Shown here in pieces: positions 1 through 8,560 of a stretch of DNA of 51,435 nt; within the stretch, counting starts at the first letter, position 1; every line of letters begins with the position of its first letter. The position numbers and the translations under genes are program-made. Source of the DNA: Candidatus Gastranaerophilales bacterium (GTDB lineage: Bacteria; Cyanobacteriota; Vampirovibrionia; Gastranaerophilales; Gastranaerophilaceae). Below the pieces are notes generated by a model. That model ran no database searches, was not told the DNA's origin, and saw nothing but the letters and a program-made list of their open reading frames with translations. The stretch is taken from positions 1-51,435 of the forward strand of contig CAJULR010000004.1 in the NCBI GenBank assembly GCA_910587375.1, read 5' to 3'.

Positions 1-1368
1 CTTGAAAATTCTAAAGAGATAGCTTTATTTTTAGAAAAGAAACTTGATAACCAACATAAATTCAAAACTTTTGTAACATATTTTATGCATAGAGTTTTTT
101 TAATTGAATTATTGATTGACAAAACAGATGACGTTCCGATGGTTTTTGAAGTCATTAATGACAGAGGGGTAAAATTAAAGCCTTATGAAGTTTTAAAAGG
201 GAAAATATTATCAAAAATTGCCAAAGGGGAAGTTAATACATATTGTGACATATGGGATGAAGCATTTGCAAGATTTGAACATGAAGAAAATTTATCTGAT
301 GAATTTTTAAGAACTTATTTCAAAGCAACTTTAGCTTCTAACCGCAATGAGGCTAAGGATTTTGACGGTGATTATCATAAAAAAATTCTTGATAGGCTTA
401 AACTAAACAATCCGTCAGATATAAAATCATTCATTCAAAATAATATAAAGTATTATGCTAAATTATACAGCAAAATAAATGAAAGGATCTTGGTATTATC
501 TCCTCAAAATCAATATAACTATTTTAATGAACTCACCGACATGGGGGCATATAAACAGATCGCATTAAAGGCTTGTAAGATTAATGATGAAAGAGAAGAT
601 GAAAAAATAACAGAAATTGCCAAACTTTGGGATAGGCACTATGTTTTATCAACTCTGAATGGCTGTTACAACAGTAATGAACTTCAAGAAGATATGTATG
701 AAATTTCCAATAAAATTGAAAACATTGAAGTAAGTGAATATAAGAAAATTTTTGATGAATTATTATTAAACAAAATAAAAACAGAAAAAGCAACTGATAA
801 TATTGCTTCGGTTTATAATTATAAATATTTTCAAGCGAATAGCTATTCTTATTTACCAAAAAGGTTTTTAAGATACTTGTTTGCTAGAATTGAATATTAT
901 TTTTATCAAAATTCACTAACAAAATTAGACAAAAATACTATTGAAAATTATGTTCGTAGTAATGGGGTAAATACCGCATTTCATATAGAACATATCTTAT
1001 CTCATAATAACGAAAATAAAGACTTATTTGATTCCGAAGAAGAGTTTGAAGAAAAAAGAAATATGCTTGGTGGCTTATTGTTGTTAAAAGGCAAAGATAA
1101 TAAGTCTTCTGGCAATGAACTTTATAAAGATAAGCTTAAGACGTATATGCCATCTCTCTTTTGGAATGAGACACTTTGTGAAAGTTTTTATCATTGCAAT
1201 ACTGAAGCTACTGCTTTAATAGATACTCTAAATGAAGGTTTCAAAAAAGATGGCATTGCAATCAATAACAAAATAATAAAAATAGAACCAATTCAAACAT
1301 TTACCGAACAATCATTAGAAGAGCGTACTCGCATATTGTTTGAATTGATAAAAATAATATGGGAATAA
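1..1368 (+). CDS. DUF262/DUF1524 (GmrSD-like) protein, 5' end cut by window edge
   Basis: The reading frame stays open from base 1 to the stop at 1366-1368, so the ATG at 85 is probably internal and the true start lies outside the window. Seen: a block around VFEVINDRGVKLKPYEVLKG matches the late part of DUF262 (the 'NDRG' region). The C-terminal part has HIEHILSHN followed by LGGLLLLKG and a K..Y ending, which is the HNH-type pattern of DUF1524. Known: DUF262 plus DUF1524 is the architecture of GmrSD-type restriction enzymes, where DUF262 is an NTP-hydrolysing domain and DUF1524 a nuclease; some members act against phages with modified DNA. The N-terminal DUF262 motif would be upstream and cannot be checked. 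No partner gene is visible downstream. It is followed by a strong terminator. Family is fairly sure; a defence role is inference. Confidence 0.82.
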   Translation, partial: LENSKEIALFLEKKLDNQHKFKTFVTYFMHRVFLIELLIDKTDDVPMVFEVINDRGVKLKPYEVLKGKILSKIAKGEVNTYCDIWDEAFARFEHEENLSDEFLRTYFKATLASNRNEAKDFDGDYHKKILDRLKLNNPSDIKSFIQNNIKYYAKLYSKINERILVLSPQNQYNYFNELTDMGAYKQIALKACKINDEREDEKITEIAKLWDRHYVLSTLNGCYNSNELQEDMYEISNKIENIEVSEYKKIFDELLLNKIKTEKATDNIASVYNYKYFQANSYSYLPKRFLRYLFARIEYYFYQNSLTKLDKNTIENYVRSNGVNTAFHIEHILSHNNENKDLFDSEEEFEEKRNMLGGLLLLKGKDNKSSGNELYKDKLKTYMPSLFWNETLCESFYHCNTEATALIDTLNEGFKKDGIAINNKIIKIEPIQTFTEQSLEERTRILFELIKIIWE

Positions 1369-1442
1369 ATTCAGTTATTTAGTTATGCTATATTTTTAAG
1401 TAACCAAGTTCTGAACTCGTCAACTCTATGGTAAATTAACTC

Positions 1443-1471
1443 AAAAAAAGACCTATAATAGGTCTTTTTTT
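1443..1471 (+). terminator. Strong rho-independent terminator after the DUF262 gene
   Basis: A run of A, then GACC, a 7-base loop, GGTC and a run of seven T form a hairpin of about 11 base pairs followed by U's. It is symmetric, so it can also stop transcripts coming from the lysozyme gene on the opposite strand. Confidence 0.88.
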
Positions 1472-1574
1472 ATTTGTCAAATAATAAAATGTTAATTCAA
1501 ATTTAAAGCATAGTTTTAAGTGTTGCGATGTCAGGAGTTGTCCTCATTTTACAAACGCCAAATGACATAAGGCT

Positions 1575-2720
1575 TTAAGAATACAGCCATTCAGCTTCGG
1601 CGGCGCGCCTTGCAACAAGACCGCCAAGCTTCACCTTGTTTCCCTCTTTGTCTTTTGCATAAACATATTTCTGCATTTCTGCCGCGGCCCCGTCAAGGTC
1701 TCCATCGCCAATCATCTCAACAAGCCCGGATTCTTCAAAACACCCGTTCCCAAGGTTAAACGCAAAATCAACAAGCGCGTCAAATTGCCCCTGGGTCAGC
1801 TGTACACCGCAATTTTCAGCATAATTTTTCACAAACGCTTCGCGCGAAGCTAAATCCTGCCTTAACAGGTCTTTTGCCTCCTGTGCTGTTATTGTCTGAC
1901 CCTCATAAACATCTGCCGTGTGGCCATAGCCAATGGTTAAAGCGCCGCCCGGGCAAGTGTAGGCCTCTAAATAAAGCCCTTCAAAGCCTTTCATAGCGTC
2001 AATTAAATTATCGCTCACATGCTCAATAGGAACATAAGGGGCCTCTTCAGGCTCTAAAACTTCTTGTGTGGCAACAGTTTCGTCAATCGCTTCGATATTA
2101 TTTTCAATATCACCTTGCATATTCGCATACCCAATAGAATACTCGCCGTCTGCAAGCCTTATTGTGTCACTTTCTTCAGGGGTTTCAACGTGATAATGTA
2201 TCGGTTTTATATTGTTTTCCGCCTTTTGCTCAATGTCTGGGGGCGTTTGCGCAGGCGCAGAAGGAATTATCGCATTAAGCATTAAAAGCAATGCTCCGCC
2301 GAGCCCTGCAACGCCGGCAAGAACTCCGCCTGTTTTCTTATTGCTGCTTTCTGCCGCCCTTGAGTGAGCCCGAGTTCTGCTTTTGTCCTCTGAAGTTTCA
2401 AGGTGAGAACCGCCCCTTCGTCTTTCAACGGTTCTTTGGGCACCTCTTGTTTGGGCAGATTGTCTTGATGGCCTGAATTCATCTCTTTCCGGCATATCTT
2501 CAAGACGCGTTCTTCTGACTTGCTGTTCAAGTCTGCGGCCGGCTTGAGAATGAGCGCCCGAAACCCCTCTTGAAGAGGCTGTCCTTTGCCTTGGCCTTTG
2601 AGCGCCGCTTGTAGCGCCGGTTTCAGTCTTAATTCGTGCGGCTTCCAAGGTATTTTTTTCATCCCTTGCTTTAAACATTCTTTGTATAGAAGCGTAATCT
2701 GCGTCTAAAGATTCGGCCAT
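1575..2720 (-). CDS. Membrane-anchored GH24 (phage-type) lysozyme
   Basis: Cleaves the glycan backbone of peptidoglycan, if active. The 381-residue protein has a long, low-complexity, Arg/Ser/Gln-rich N-terminal part (about 1-128). One hydrophobic segment follows (about 131-152, GGVLAGVAGLGGALLLMLNA), then an acidic linker and a GH24 domain (about 235-381). The catalytic pattern E-x8-C-x5-T is present (E247, C256, T262, in the stretch ending LTIGYGHT). Cys in place of the T4-lysozyme Asp is common in this family. Topology suggests a cytoplasmic basic tail and an outside lysozyme domain. The start at 2720 has GGGAAG about 9 bases upstream. No holin or other phage gene is nearby, so a housekeeping cell-wall role or a domesticated endolysin are both possible. 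Confidence 0.88.
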   Translation of the reverse strand: MAESLDADYASIQRMFKARDEKNTLEAARIKTETGATSGAQRPRQRTASSRGVSGAHSQAGRRLEQQVRRTRLEDMPERDEFRPSRQSAQTRGAQRTVERRRGGSHLETSEDKSRTRAHSRAAESSNKKTGGVLAGVAGLGGALLLMLNAIIPSAPAQTPPDIEQKAENNIKPIHYHVETPEESDTIRLADGEYSIGYANMQGDIENNIEAIDETVATQEVLEPEEAPYVPIEHVSDNLIDAMKGFEGLYLEAYTCPGGALTIGYGHTADVYEGQTITAQEAKDLLRQDLASREAFVKNYAENCGVQLTQGQFDALVDFAFNLGNGCFEESGLVEMIGDGDLDGAAAEMQKYVYAKDKEGNKVKLGGLVARRAAEAEWLYS

Positions 2721-2794
2721 TTATAAAACTTCCCTATTTTTACATCTTTATATATTTATAAAGAAAATATTCCATCAATATTTGACTAAAAGAC

Positions 2795-2839
2795 AAAAAA
2801 ACTTGAAGTTATATTAAGAAATCTTACCTCAAGTTTTTT
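2795..2839 (-). terminator. Rho-independent terminator downstream of rpmB
   Basis: ACTTGA (2801-2806) pairs with TCAAGT (2829-2834), extended by A/T runs on both sides. Read on the minus strand it ends in seven T's. It separates rpmB from the lysozyme gene. Confidence 0.75.
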
Positions 2840-2904
2840 AAATTTTGCTTTTAAAGCTCTTTCGCCGTTAAGAATTTTAAAATTCGCTTCCGGCAAAAAG
2901 CAAG

Positions 2905-3096
2905 CTATACAGCTTTTTGAACTTTGCCTGCACGAATACAAGATGTGCAAACTTTAATTCTTTTCACCTGTCCATTAACAATTGCTTTAACACTTTGAAG
3001 GTTTGGCAACTGTCTGTAGATGTGGTGTTTATGTGAGAATGAAAGTTTTGAAGCTTTCTTTGACGCTTTTCCGCAAACTTCACAAATTATTGACAT
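2905..3096 (-). CDS. rpmB: 50S ribosomal protein L28
   Basis: A 63-residue structural protein of the large ribosomal subunit. The sequence carries the L28 signature: start MSIICEVCGK, then SFSHKHHIYRQLPNLQ and VCTSCIRAGKV near the end. Two Cys-x2-Cys pairs (CEVC and CTSC) are present, so this is the zinc-binding form. AAAGGA lies 9 bases before the ATG. It has its own promoter (3138-3165) and terminator (2795-2839), so it looks monocistronic. Confidence 0.96.
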   Translation of the reverse strand: MSIICEVCGKASKKASKLSFSHKHHIYRQLPNLQSVKAIVNGQVKRIKVCTSCIRAGKVQKAV

Positions 3097-3137
3097 TTTG
3101 AATTATCCTTTCAAGGTTTTAGTATTTAGTAATATTT

Positions 3138-3165
3138 ATTTTATGACATAAAGGCTAATAGTCAA
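3138..3165 (-). promoter_or_regulatory. Sigma-70-type promoter of rpmB
   Basis: On the minus strand TTGACT (3160-3165), 16 bases, then TAAAAT (3138-3143), about 40 bases ahead of the rpmB start codon. Confidence 0.6.
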
Positions 3166-3284
3166 GAGGGAGTTAAAAGAGCTTAAAAACCGGCCTTGTA
3201 CATGGTTATTACAGCTTGTTTATAATAATCGCATTTTAAGGCGCTGCTGCGGCTTTTTGTCAAACAACTGCATATTACAAGCAA

Positions 3285-4124
3285 TTATTGCTGGTAAATC
3301 CAAACGTCAAAACCTTCTTTGCCATAGCTTCCTGCAACACTTCTTGCAACATCCATATTTGAATATGAACCAATTTGAAGGCTGTAAACATTGTCCACAC
3401 GCCTTATAAACGGTGCTATACGGGCTTTGGAATTTTTCATCGCGTTTTGCGCAGTTTTAGCTTCATCAAAAGTCGGATATTTACCGATTAAAACCTTTAT
3501 ATTCGCCCTTGGCGCAAGCTCAATCGGGGCAAAATTCCCCTGCGGAAGCGCGTTGATATCAGGGACCTCAGCTGCAGTTTGGGGTACTTTGGGCATTAAA
3601 CCTGCCGCATTCCCTTGTGTTGTCTGCGTTTGCGCAGAAGCTTTCGGCTTGGGCTCTTCCTTGAATTCTTCGTCAATATCATCGTCAATGTTAGATTTTA
3701 ATTTCTCAAAATGCTCAAGGTTCATAACCTCGTTTTTGTCCCTATCTTGCGGCAAAACGCGGCTTTCAGAGGGCGCATTTTCTTCTTCCTGAATTAAAAC
3801 AAGTCTTTTGTCTATCGTTCTTTTATCAGGGTCGTATGTATCGTTAAAATACCCATCCTGCGTGGCACTTGTGCTTCCCTTAGAAGCATTTTCCATACCA
3901 TGCCTGCCATATTCAATATCCACCCTTTTTGCATATTTTTTAATAAAAATAACCACGCAAACAAACATTATACAAAAAGTTACAAGGGAAAGCTTGAATA
4001 TGCGCCTAATTTTTTCTATGCGCTTTTCCACCCTTTGCACCCTTGTAGGGTTCATTTTGCTCTTTTTATAGGTTAAATAATCAGAAGATGAGCCGTTTAA
4101 ATTCATGCCCCTTGTGCTTTTCAT
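3285..4124 (-). CDS. SPOR-domain envelope protein
   Basis: The 279-residue protein has a basic N-terminal cytoplasmic tail and one membrane segment (about 43-62). A Pro/Ala/Gln-rich linker follows, and a C-terminal SPOR-like region (about 208-279) ends YSLQIGSYSN then GFDVWIYQQ. Known: SPOR domains bind peptidoglycan strands stripped of stem peptides and mark division sites (FtsN, DamX, RlpA). The layout, short tail, single membrane helix, flexible linker and terminal SPOR, resembles FtsN, but nothing here proves it is the division protein. It starts 3 bases after the DUF366 gene and is the last gene of the HEAT-queC-DUF366 run. A division or wall-binding role is inference. Confidence 0.82.
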   Translation of the reverse strand: MKSTRGMNLNGSSSDYLTYKKSKMNPTRVQRVEKRIEKIRRIFKLSLVTFCIMFVCVVIFIKKYAKRVDIEYGRHGMENASKGSTSATQDGYFNDTYDPDKRTIDKRLVLIQEEENAPSESRVLPQDRDKNEVMNLEHFEKLKSNIDDDIDEEFKEEPKPKASAQTQTTQGNAAGLMPKVPQTAAEVPDINALPQGNFAPIELAPRANIKVLIGKYPTFDEAKTAQNAMKNSKARIAPFIRRVDNVYSLQIGSYSNMDVARSVAGSYGKEGFDVWIYQQ

Positions 4125-4127
4125 TGG

Positions 4128-4679
4128 CTACACCCCCCTGACCTTTGCTTTTGCAAGGTTCATATCTTCAATTTCCGCCGCAAATTTATCTAAAACCTTG
4201 TTTGCAAAAGCTTTAACATCTGATATGCCCATATCAGATAAAGACGAAACTTCAATCGGGGCGCCTTCAGGCACAATGTTTAATGCCGTGTGCACCAAAG
4301 ATGAGGTTAAAGACTTTGTTGCAATTGAAACGGAAAGCTTTTTCCCTTGATAAAAAAGGTCGTCCCCGCTTCTTATAATTTTGTGGCCATATTCTTCCAA
4401 AACTTCTTTAATTACACAGACAAAAAGCCTTTGGTTTGAAACCATATGTGCCAATTCGGCTTCAAAATCTTCAATTATAAAATTCAGCATTTTGTCTGAT
4501 TTTATGGGTTCATCGTTTAAAACATCCTCAATATCCACCATTTCAGTAAGCTTAACTTCAACAGGGCCAACAAATGCAGCAATGGCGCTCCCCTGGATTT
4601 TAAAATTTTTATAAATCCAATGCGGGGAAAGCTCCGCCCCAGTGTATTTTATTTCTTTTTCGATAAATATTTTCTTCAT
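4128..4679 (-). CDS. DUF366 family protein
   Basis: A 183-residue protein without membrane segments. I recognise the DUF366 family from the N-terminal pattern WIYKNFKIQGSAIAAFVGP followed by VDIEDV, and from the later part with VCVIKEVLEEYG and GDDLFYQGKKLSVSIAT. The biochemical function of DUF366 is not established as far as I know. It lies 74 bases downstream of queC on the same strand, so a link to deazaguanine/queuosine metabolism is suggested by context only. It is nearly joined to the SPOR gene (3-base gap), which may just reflect genome compaction. Confidence 0.75.
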   Translation of the reverse strand: MKKIFIEKEIKYTGAELSPHWIYKNFKIQGSAIAAFVGPVEVKLTEMVDIEDVLNDEPIKSDKMLNFIIEDFEAELAHMVSNQRLFVCVIKEVLEEYGHKIIRSGDDLFYQGKKLSVSIATKSLTSSLVHTALNIVPEGAPIEVSSLSDMGISDVKAFANKVLDKFAAEIEDMNLAKAKVRGV

Positions 4680-4753
4680 AAAAAAGTTAAAACCGAACCT
4701 TATGTTTTTTGATGTCTACCCCAATTTATCCAATTTATATACTATATTAAATT

Positions 4754-5500
4754 TTAAAAGAAGAGTTTTATCAAGTCTTTATTACCGCTTTTTAATATTG
4801 CATTTTTTAAACGCTTGCAGCTTTCGCACACACCGCAATGCTTTTTATTGTCATTTGTATTATTATAACAGCTTTTTAAAAGTTTTAAATCTACATCAAG
4901 CTTAAGAGCCAGGTTTATAATTTCTGGCTTTTCAAGGTTTATAAGGGGCGCAACAACCCTTGGGTGCGCGTTTGTAGAATATTCAAACCCCTTGGTTAAG
5001 GTTTTACAAAATTCATATGAATTATCAGGAAAAGTGTCCGCCTCTTCCTTGTTTGCGCCGATTATTACAGCCTCATAATTAAACGAGTCACAAAAGCATG
5101 CTGCAATGTTTAAAAAAAGTCCGTTTCTGTTTGGAACCCAGACAGCTTTTGCGCTTTCTTTGCCCAGCGTTTCAAATTCAAGCCCCAAATTCTCCTTATT
5201 TAGCGCAGAATTGCTTATTTCAGATAAAAAAGGAAGGCTAATCACCCTATGTTCAATATTATAAGCTTTTGCAATTGCTTTTGAAGCCTGAATTTCATCC
5301 TCTGCGGCCCTTTGGCCGTAATCAAACGTCAAAGCAAGCTTTATATCAAAGCTTTCGCCGGTTTCTTGCACTCTTTCTTTTGCCAAAGAAATATTTTTAT
5401 CCGCACTTGAATATCCATTTAGTGCAGCAACAAGGCTCACATAAGAATCCAAACCCCCGGATAAAAGAATAACAGCACTTTTCTTGCAAACATTGCCCAT
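4754..5500 (-). CDS. queC: 7-cyano-7-deazaguanine (preQ0) synthase QueC
   Basis: Converts 7-carboxy-7-deazaguanine to preQ0 with ATP and ammonia, a step toward queuosine in tRNA. Seen: PP-loop SGGLDS (residues 14-19) near the N-terminus, FDYGQRAAEDE, VPNRNGLFLNIAA, and a C-terminal zinc site with CGVCESCKRLKNA plus an upstream Cys. The length of 248 is normal. The start ATG overlaps the stop of the HEAT gene by one base (TAATG) with GAGGAA just upstream, so the two are translationally coupled. The other queuosine genes (queD, queE, queF) are not in the window. Confidence 0.95.
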   Translation of the reverse strand: MGNVCKKSAVILLSGGLDSYVSLVAALNGYSSADKNISLAKERVQETGESFDIKLALTFDYGQRAAEDEIQASKAIAKAYNIEHRVISLPFLSEISNSALNKENLGLEFETLGKESAKAVWVPNRNGLFLNIAACFCDSFNYEAVIIGANKEEADTFPDNSYEFCKTLTKGFEYSTNAHPRVVAPLINLEKPEIINLALKLDVDLKLLKSCYNNTNDNKKHCGVCESCKRLKNAILKSGNKDLIKLFF

Positions 5501-6462
5501 TATTCCTCTTCCTCCGAAGTTTCCTCTTCAGCTAAAATTTCTCTAGCCTCTTCCTTGCAATAATACGGCACGTTTTCAAGCGCCAAAACCTCTTCAAGCG
5601 CCTTTTTTCCATCTAAATTATAAAGTGCAATGACAGAACTCCTTGCCACCTCTTCATCAGGGTCATAAAGCATATCTTTTATAAGCCCTGAGGCCTCTTC
5701 ACAGTTTGAATTCATTAAAGATTCAACCGCATTAAGCCGAACCTGCGGGGATTCATCCAAAAGCGCGTTTTTAAACACGGAAATTACCCGCTTATTGCTT
5801 GCAAAATCAATCTTTCCAAGGGCTTCAATTACCCTTTCTTTTAAGAATGTAAACTTATCAAGAAAATTTTTCTTAGCTTCCAGTATGCTCAAAAACGGGT
5901 CCACGGCCCTCATATCGCCAATCATGCCAAGTGCAATTGCCGCAGATTCCCTTACATAAATTGATTTTTCATTTTCATCCGAAACAACGTCAATTAAGGG
6001 CTCAACCGCGTTTTTATCCCCGATTTTTCCTAAGGCCTCAGCCGCTGCCAGGCGAAATTTATAATGTTCATTTTTATTATTCAAACAGTATAAAATAGGT
6101 GTTATAGAGCGGGTTTCCTTGTAATTTGAAATGGCCTTTAAACACAAAACCCGAACGTCCGTGAAATTACTTAATTCTTCGCCCGAAATTGCGTGACTAT
6201 CCTTTACAAGAAGAAAATCCAGCAAATCATCAAGATTTCTTTCTGCCCGAAGTGCGTCAATTTCCTTAATTAAAACCTTCAAAAACTCTGTGTCTGTTGA
6301 TTTTTGAAGCAAAAGAGAAAAAATTTCAGCAAGTTCATCCTTAAAATATTTTTCTTTTAAACCATAAAAAAAGGAAGTAAAATTGCCCCCAGAAGCTTTA
6401 AGGGACTCTTCAACCAACAACATTTCGTTGGCTATTTGACTAAGGCAGGATTTTTCTTCCAA
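5500..6462 (-). CDS. HEAT-repeat protein
   Basis: An all-helical scaffold of HEAT (PBS-lyase-like) repeats. Repeated units such as FRLAAAEALGKIGDKNAVEPLIDVV, seen at least four or five times between about 6100 and 5560, are diagnostic. The frame is open up to an ATG at 6597, but a promoter-like pair (TTTACG-17-TATATT, 6508-6536) lies inside that extension and there is no ribosome site at 6597. I therefore prefer the TTG at 6462 (AAAAGG 8 bases upstream); ATG 6423 is another option. It ends one base into queC. HEAT repeats mediate protein contacts; no enzymatic role can be assigned, and the family name does not imply a phycobilin lyase. The C-terminus is very acidic. Confidence 0.8.
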   Translation of the reverse strand: MEEKSCLSQIANEMLLVEESLKASGGNFTSFFYGLKEKYFKDELAEIFSLLLQKSTDTEFLKVLIKEIDALRAERNLDDLLDFLLVKDSHAISGEELSNFTDVRVLCLKAISNYKETRSITPILYCLNNKNEHYKFRLAAAEALGKIGDKNAVEPLIDVVSDENEKSIYVRESAAIALGMIGDMRAVDPFLSILEAKKNFLDKFTFLKERVIEALGKIDFASNKRVISVFKNALLDESPQVRLNAVESLMNSNCEEASGLIKDMLYDPDEEVARSSVIALYNLDGKKALEEVLALENVPYYCKEEAREILAEEETSEEEE

Positions 6463-6507
6463 TTTAAAAACCTTTTGCTCCAATAAAGTCCGAAAACTTA
6501 CGCTTTC

Positions 6508-6536
6508 AATATATAAATTACTACAAAAAGCGTAAA
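6508..6536 (-). promoter_or_regulatory. Possible promoter of the HEAT-queC-DUF366-SPOR run
   Basis: On the minus strand TTTACG (6531-6536), a 17-base spacer, then TATATT (6508-6513). The predicted transcription start near 6501 argues against the longest HEAT start at 6597. Confidence 0.45.
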
Positions 6537-6559
6537 ATTTACATTCTTTGTAAACTTTT

Positions 6560-6588
6560 TTGACAAATATGGACAAAATATGTACAAA
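6560..6588 (+). promoter_or_regulatory. Possible promoter of dnaG-rpoD
   Basis: A perfect TTGACA (6560-6565), a 17-base spacer, then a weak -10 TACAAA (6583-6588). It sits about 45 bases ahead of the dnaG start and diverges from the HEAT-gene promoter. Confidence 0.45.
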
Positions 6589-6633
6589 AAACCCCATGTT
6601 GGTGTTAAAACATATTGGAACTAAAGAAGAAGC

Positions 6634-8523
6634 ATGAGCGAATTAACCTATCAACAAGTAACTGAAGAAATAAAAAACCGGCTGGATATAGTGGATGTAA
6701 TATCAAAATTTGTCGTGCTCAAAAAATCCGGCCATATTTATATGGGTTGTTGTCCTTTCCACAACGAGAAAACGCCCTCTTTTACCGTGACCCCTTCAAG
6801 ACAAATTTTTAAATGTTTTGGCTGCGGCGAAGGCGGCGATGTGCTCTCGTTTTTAATGAAAATAAACAAGCAGACCTTCCCGGAAGTCATCCAGGAACAG
6901 GCAGACGCTCTTGGAATTGAGCTCCCTAAGGCAGTTTCCGGCGAAAAAGCAAAAGAATTTAAAAAAGAAAAAGAAAGGCTTCTTGAGGCCGTAAAATATG
7001 CTATGGAATTTTACCATAACAATTTGATTAAAAACGACAAAGCACTTTCATATCTTGAAAACAGAGGTGTGGGCGAAGTTGCAATCGGAAGCTTTTTCTT
7101 GGGCCTTGCCCCAAATTCAAATTTTGACCTTAAAAATCACTTAAAAGAGCTTGGCTATACAAACGATGAAATGTACAAAGCAGGCCTTTTATATGAAAAA
7201 AACGGGGATTTTCTGGACAGATTTAGAAACAGGCTAATTATCCCCATTATGGATGTAAACAGTAACCCTATTGCCTTCGGCGCAAGGGCAATTATAGACG
7301 GGCAAAACCCGAAATATTTAAACTCCCCTGATTCCTCAATTTACAATAAAAGCGGGGTATTATTCGGGCTAAACCGTGCAAAAGACGCCATAAAAGAGGA
7401 AGATGGCGTAATTATTATGGAAGGATATTTCGATGTAATTTCAGCCCAGGTTAACGGCGTAAAAAATGCCGTAGCTTCCTGCGGAACCGCCTTAACACCA
7501 CAGCACATCAAACTTTTAAGCCGCTATACAACAAACAGAAGAATATTTTTAGCCTTCGACCAGGATGCTGCCGGCAGAAAGGCCACAAAAGCAGGAGCTG
7601 CGGTCATTAAAGAAATTTTTTCAAACCTTGGGGACATTAAACAATATGATTCAAGTTATACGCAAACATCTGATAATGTCTGCGAAATCCGTGTAGTTTC
7701 CCAAATTGGGGGGAAAGACCCGGATGAATATATAAGAGAATTTGGTGCAGAAAATTATAAAGAAGAAATCTCGAAAGCACCGCTATTGTTGGATTTTGAA
7801 CTTGACATGCTCTTTAAGAATATTGAAGGCGGGGTGAAAAGCCTTTCTGCACAAGAAAAGAGCGAACTTGTACAACAAATAGTGTATATTTTACAAGAAA
7901 TCAAAAATCCCATTATTTTAGCCGATTACATTAAAAATATCTCATTTAAACTGGATATAGACGAGGCTGTTTTAAAAAGACAGGTTGAAATCAGCCAGGT
8001 GCAGTCAAATGATTTGTATCAAAATGTAACAATTGAGCCGTCACGTTTACTTGTTAAAAAGATAGCAAAAACAAACCTAAATGCCCGCTATGAGCGGATG
8101 GAAGACAACTTAACAAAGCTTGCCCTCCAAGCGAACACTCCTGAAAAAAAAGTATATTTTATACAAGCAATAGAAGGCTATAAACCTAAGAGTGAAGCGA
8201 ATTTCAAGATACTTGAAGACATTGACAAAACATTAAGCGAAGCCGATAATGTTGAATCAATAGCAAAAAAACTTTTTTCTAAGTTTTACAATGACAACGA
8301 TGTTCAAAAAGATTTGACAGACAAAATTTTTTCCTCAGCCGAATTTGAAAAACTTAGTTACAACGATTATATAAACGCCGTTCAGGAAACTTTCCTAAGA
8401 TTAAATAACCTTGAAAAACTACACAAGAAAGAAGAATTGAGGCAAAGATACCGTAAGGCGGATATATCAGAAGAAGACAAAATCACCATCTCCAAAGAAA
8501 TCTTTGAAGAGATGAAAAAGTAG
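6634..8523 (+). CDS. dnaG: DNA primase DnaG
   Basis: Makes RNA primers at the replication fork. Domains in order: CHC2 zinc-binding domain (C40, H43, C61, C64, seen in CPFHNEKTPSF and KCFGCGEGGD), catalytic core with MEGYFDVISAQ and the TOPRIM acid motif LAFDQDAAGRKA, and a C-terminal helicase-interaction region after about residue 440 that is poorly conserved. The length of 629 residues is typical. GAAGAAG precedes the ATG at 6634. rpoD follows after 37 bases, the classical macromolecular-synthesis arrangement, here without rpsU in front. Confidence 0.97.
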   Translation: MSELTYQQVTEEIKNRLDIVDVISKFVVLKKSGHIYMGCCPFHNEKTPSFTVTPSRQIFKCFGCGEGGDVLSFLMKINKQTFPEVIQEQADALGIELPKAVSGEKAKEFKKEKERLLEAVKYAMEFYHNNLIKNDKALSYLENRGVGEVAIGSFFLGLAPNSNFDLKNHLKELGYTNDEMYKAGLLYEKNGDFLDRFRNRLIIPIMDVNSNPIAFGARAIIDGQNPKYLNSPDSSIYNKSGVLFGLNRAKDAIKEEDGVIIMEGYFDVISAQVNGVKNAVASCGTALTPQHIKLLSRYTTNRRIFLAFDQDAAGRKATKAGAAVIKEIFSNLGDIKQYDSSYTQTSDNVCEIRVVSQIGGKDPDEYIREFGAENYKEEISKAPLLLDFELDMLFKNIEGGVKSLSAQEKSELVQQIVYILQEIKNPIILADYIKNISFKLDIDEAVLKRQVEISQVQSNDLYQNVTIEPSRLLVKKIAKTNLNARYERMEDNLTKLALQANTPEKKVYFIQAIEGYKPKSEANFKILEDIDKTLSEADNVESIAKKLFSKFYNDNDVQKDLTDKIFSSAEFEKLSYNDYINAVQETFLRLNNLEKLHKKEELRQRYRKADISEEDKITISKEIFEEMKK

Positions 8524-8560
8524 AGAACAAAAAGCTAAATTAAAAATGGAGAAACCATAA

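Noticed and set aside
2282..2662. 126-residue minus-strand frame inside the lysozyme gene
   Set aside because: Alternative frame of the low-complexity Arg/Ser-rich tail; no ribosome site and no domain.
1575..2720. Prophage remnant, based on the GH24 lysozyme
   Set aside because: No holin, tail, capsid, integrase or attachment site nearby; flanked by rpmB and core genes.
3166..3284. tRNA or small RNA between the SPOR gene and rpmB
   Set aside because: No cloverleaf or T-loop pattern; only an imperfect GC-rich hairpin near 3240-3258.
4680..4753. Possible preQ1 riboswitch near queC/DUF366
   Set aside because: I could not fit the preQ1 consensus in the gap or upstream of queC; there is only an AT-rich spacer.
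5500..6462. Phycobilisome lyase, suggested by PBS-lyase-like HEAT repeats
   Set aside because: The repeat type occurs in many unrelated proteins; no phycobiliprotein gene is present.
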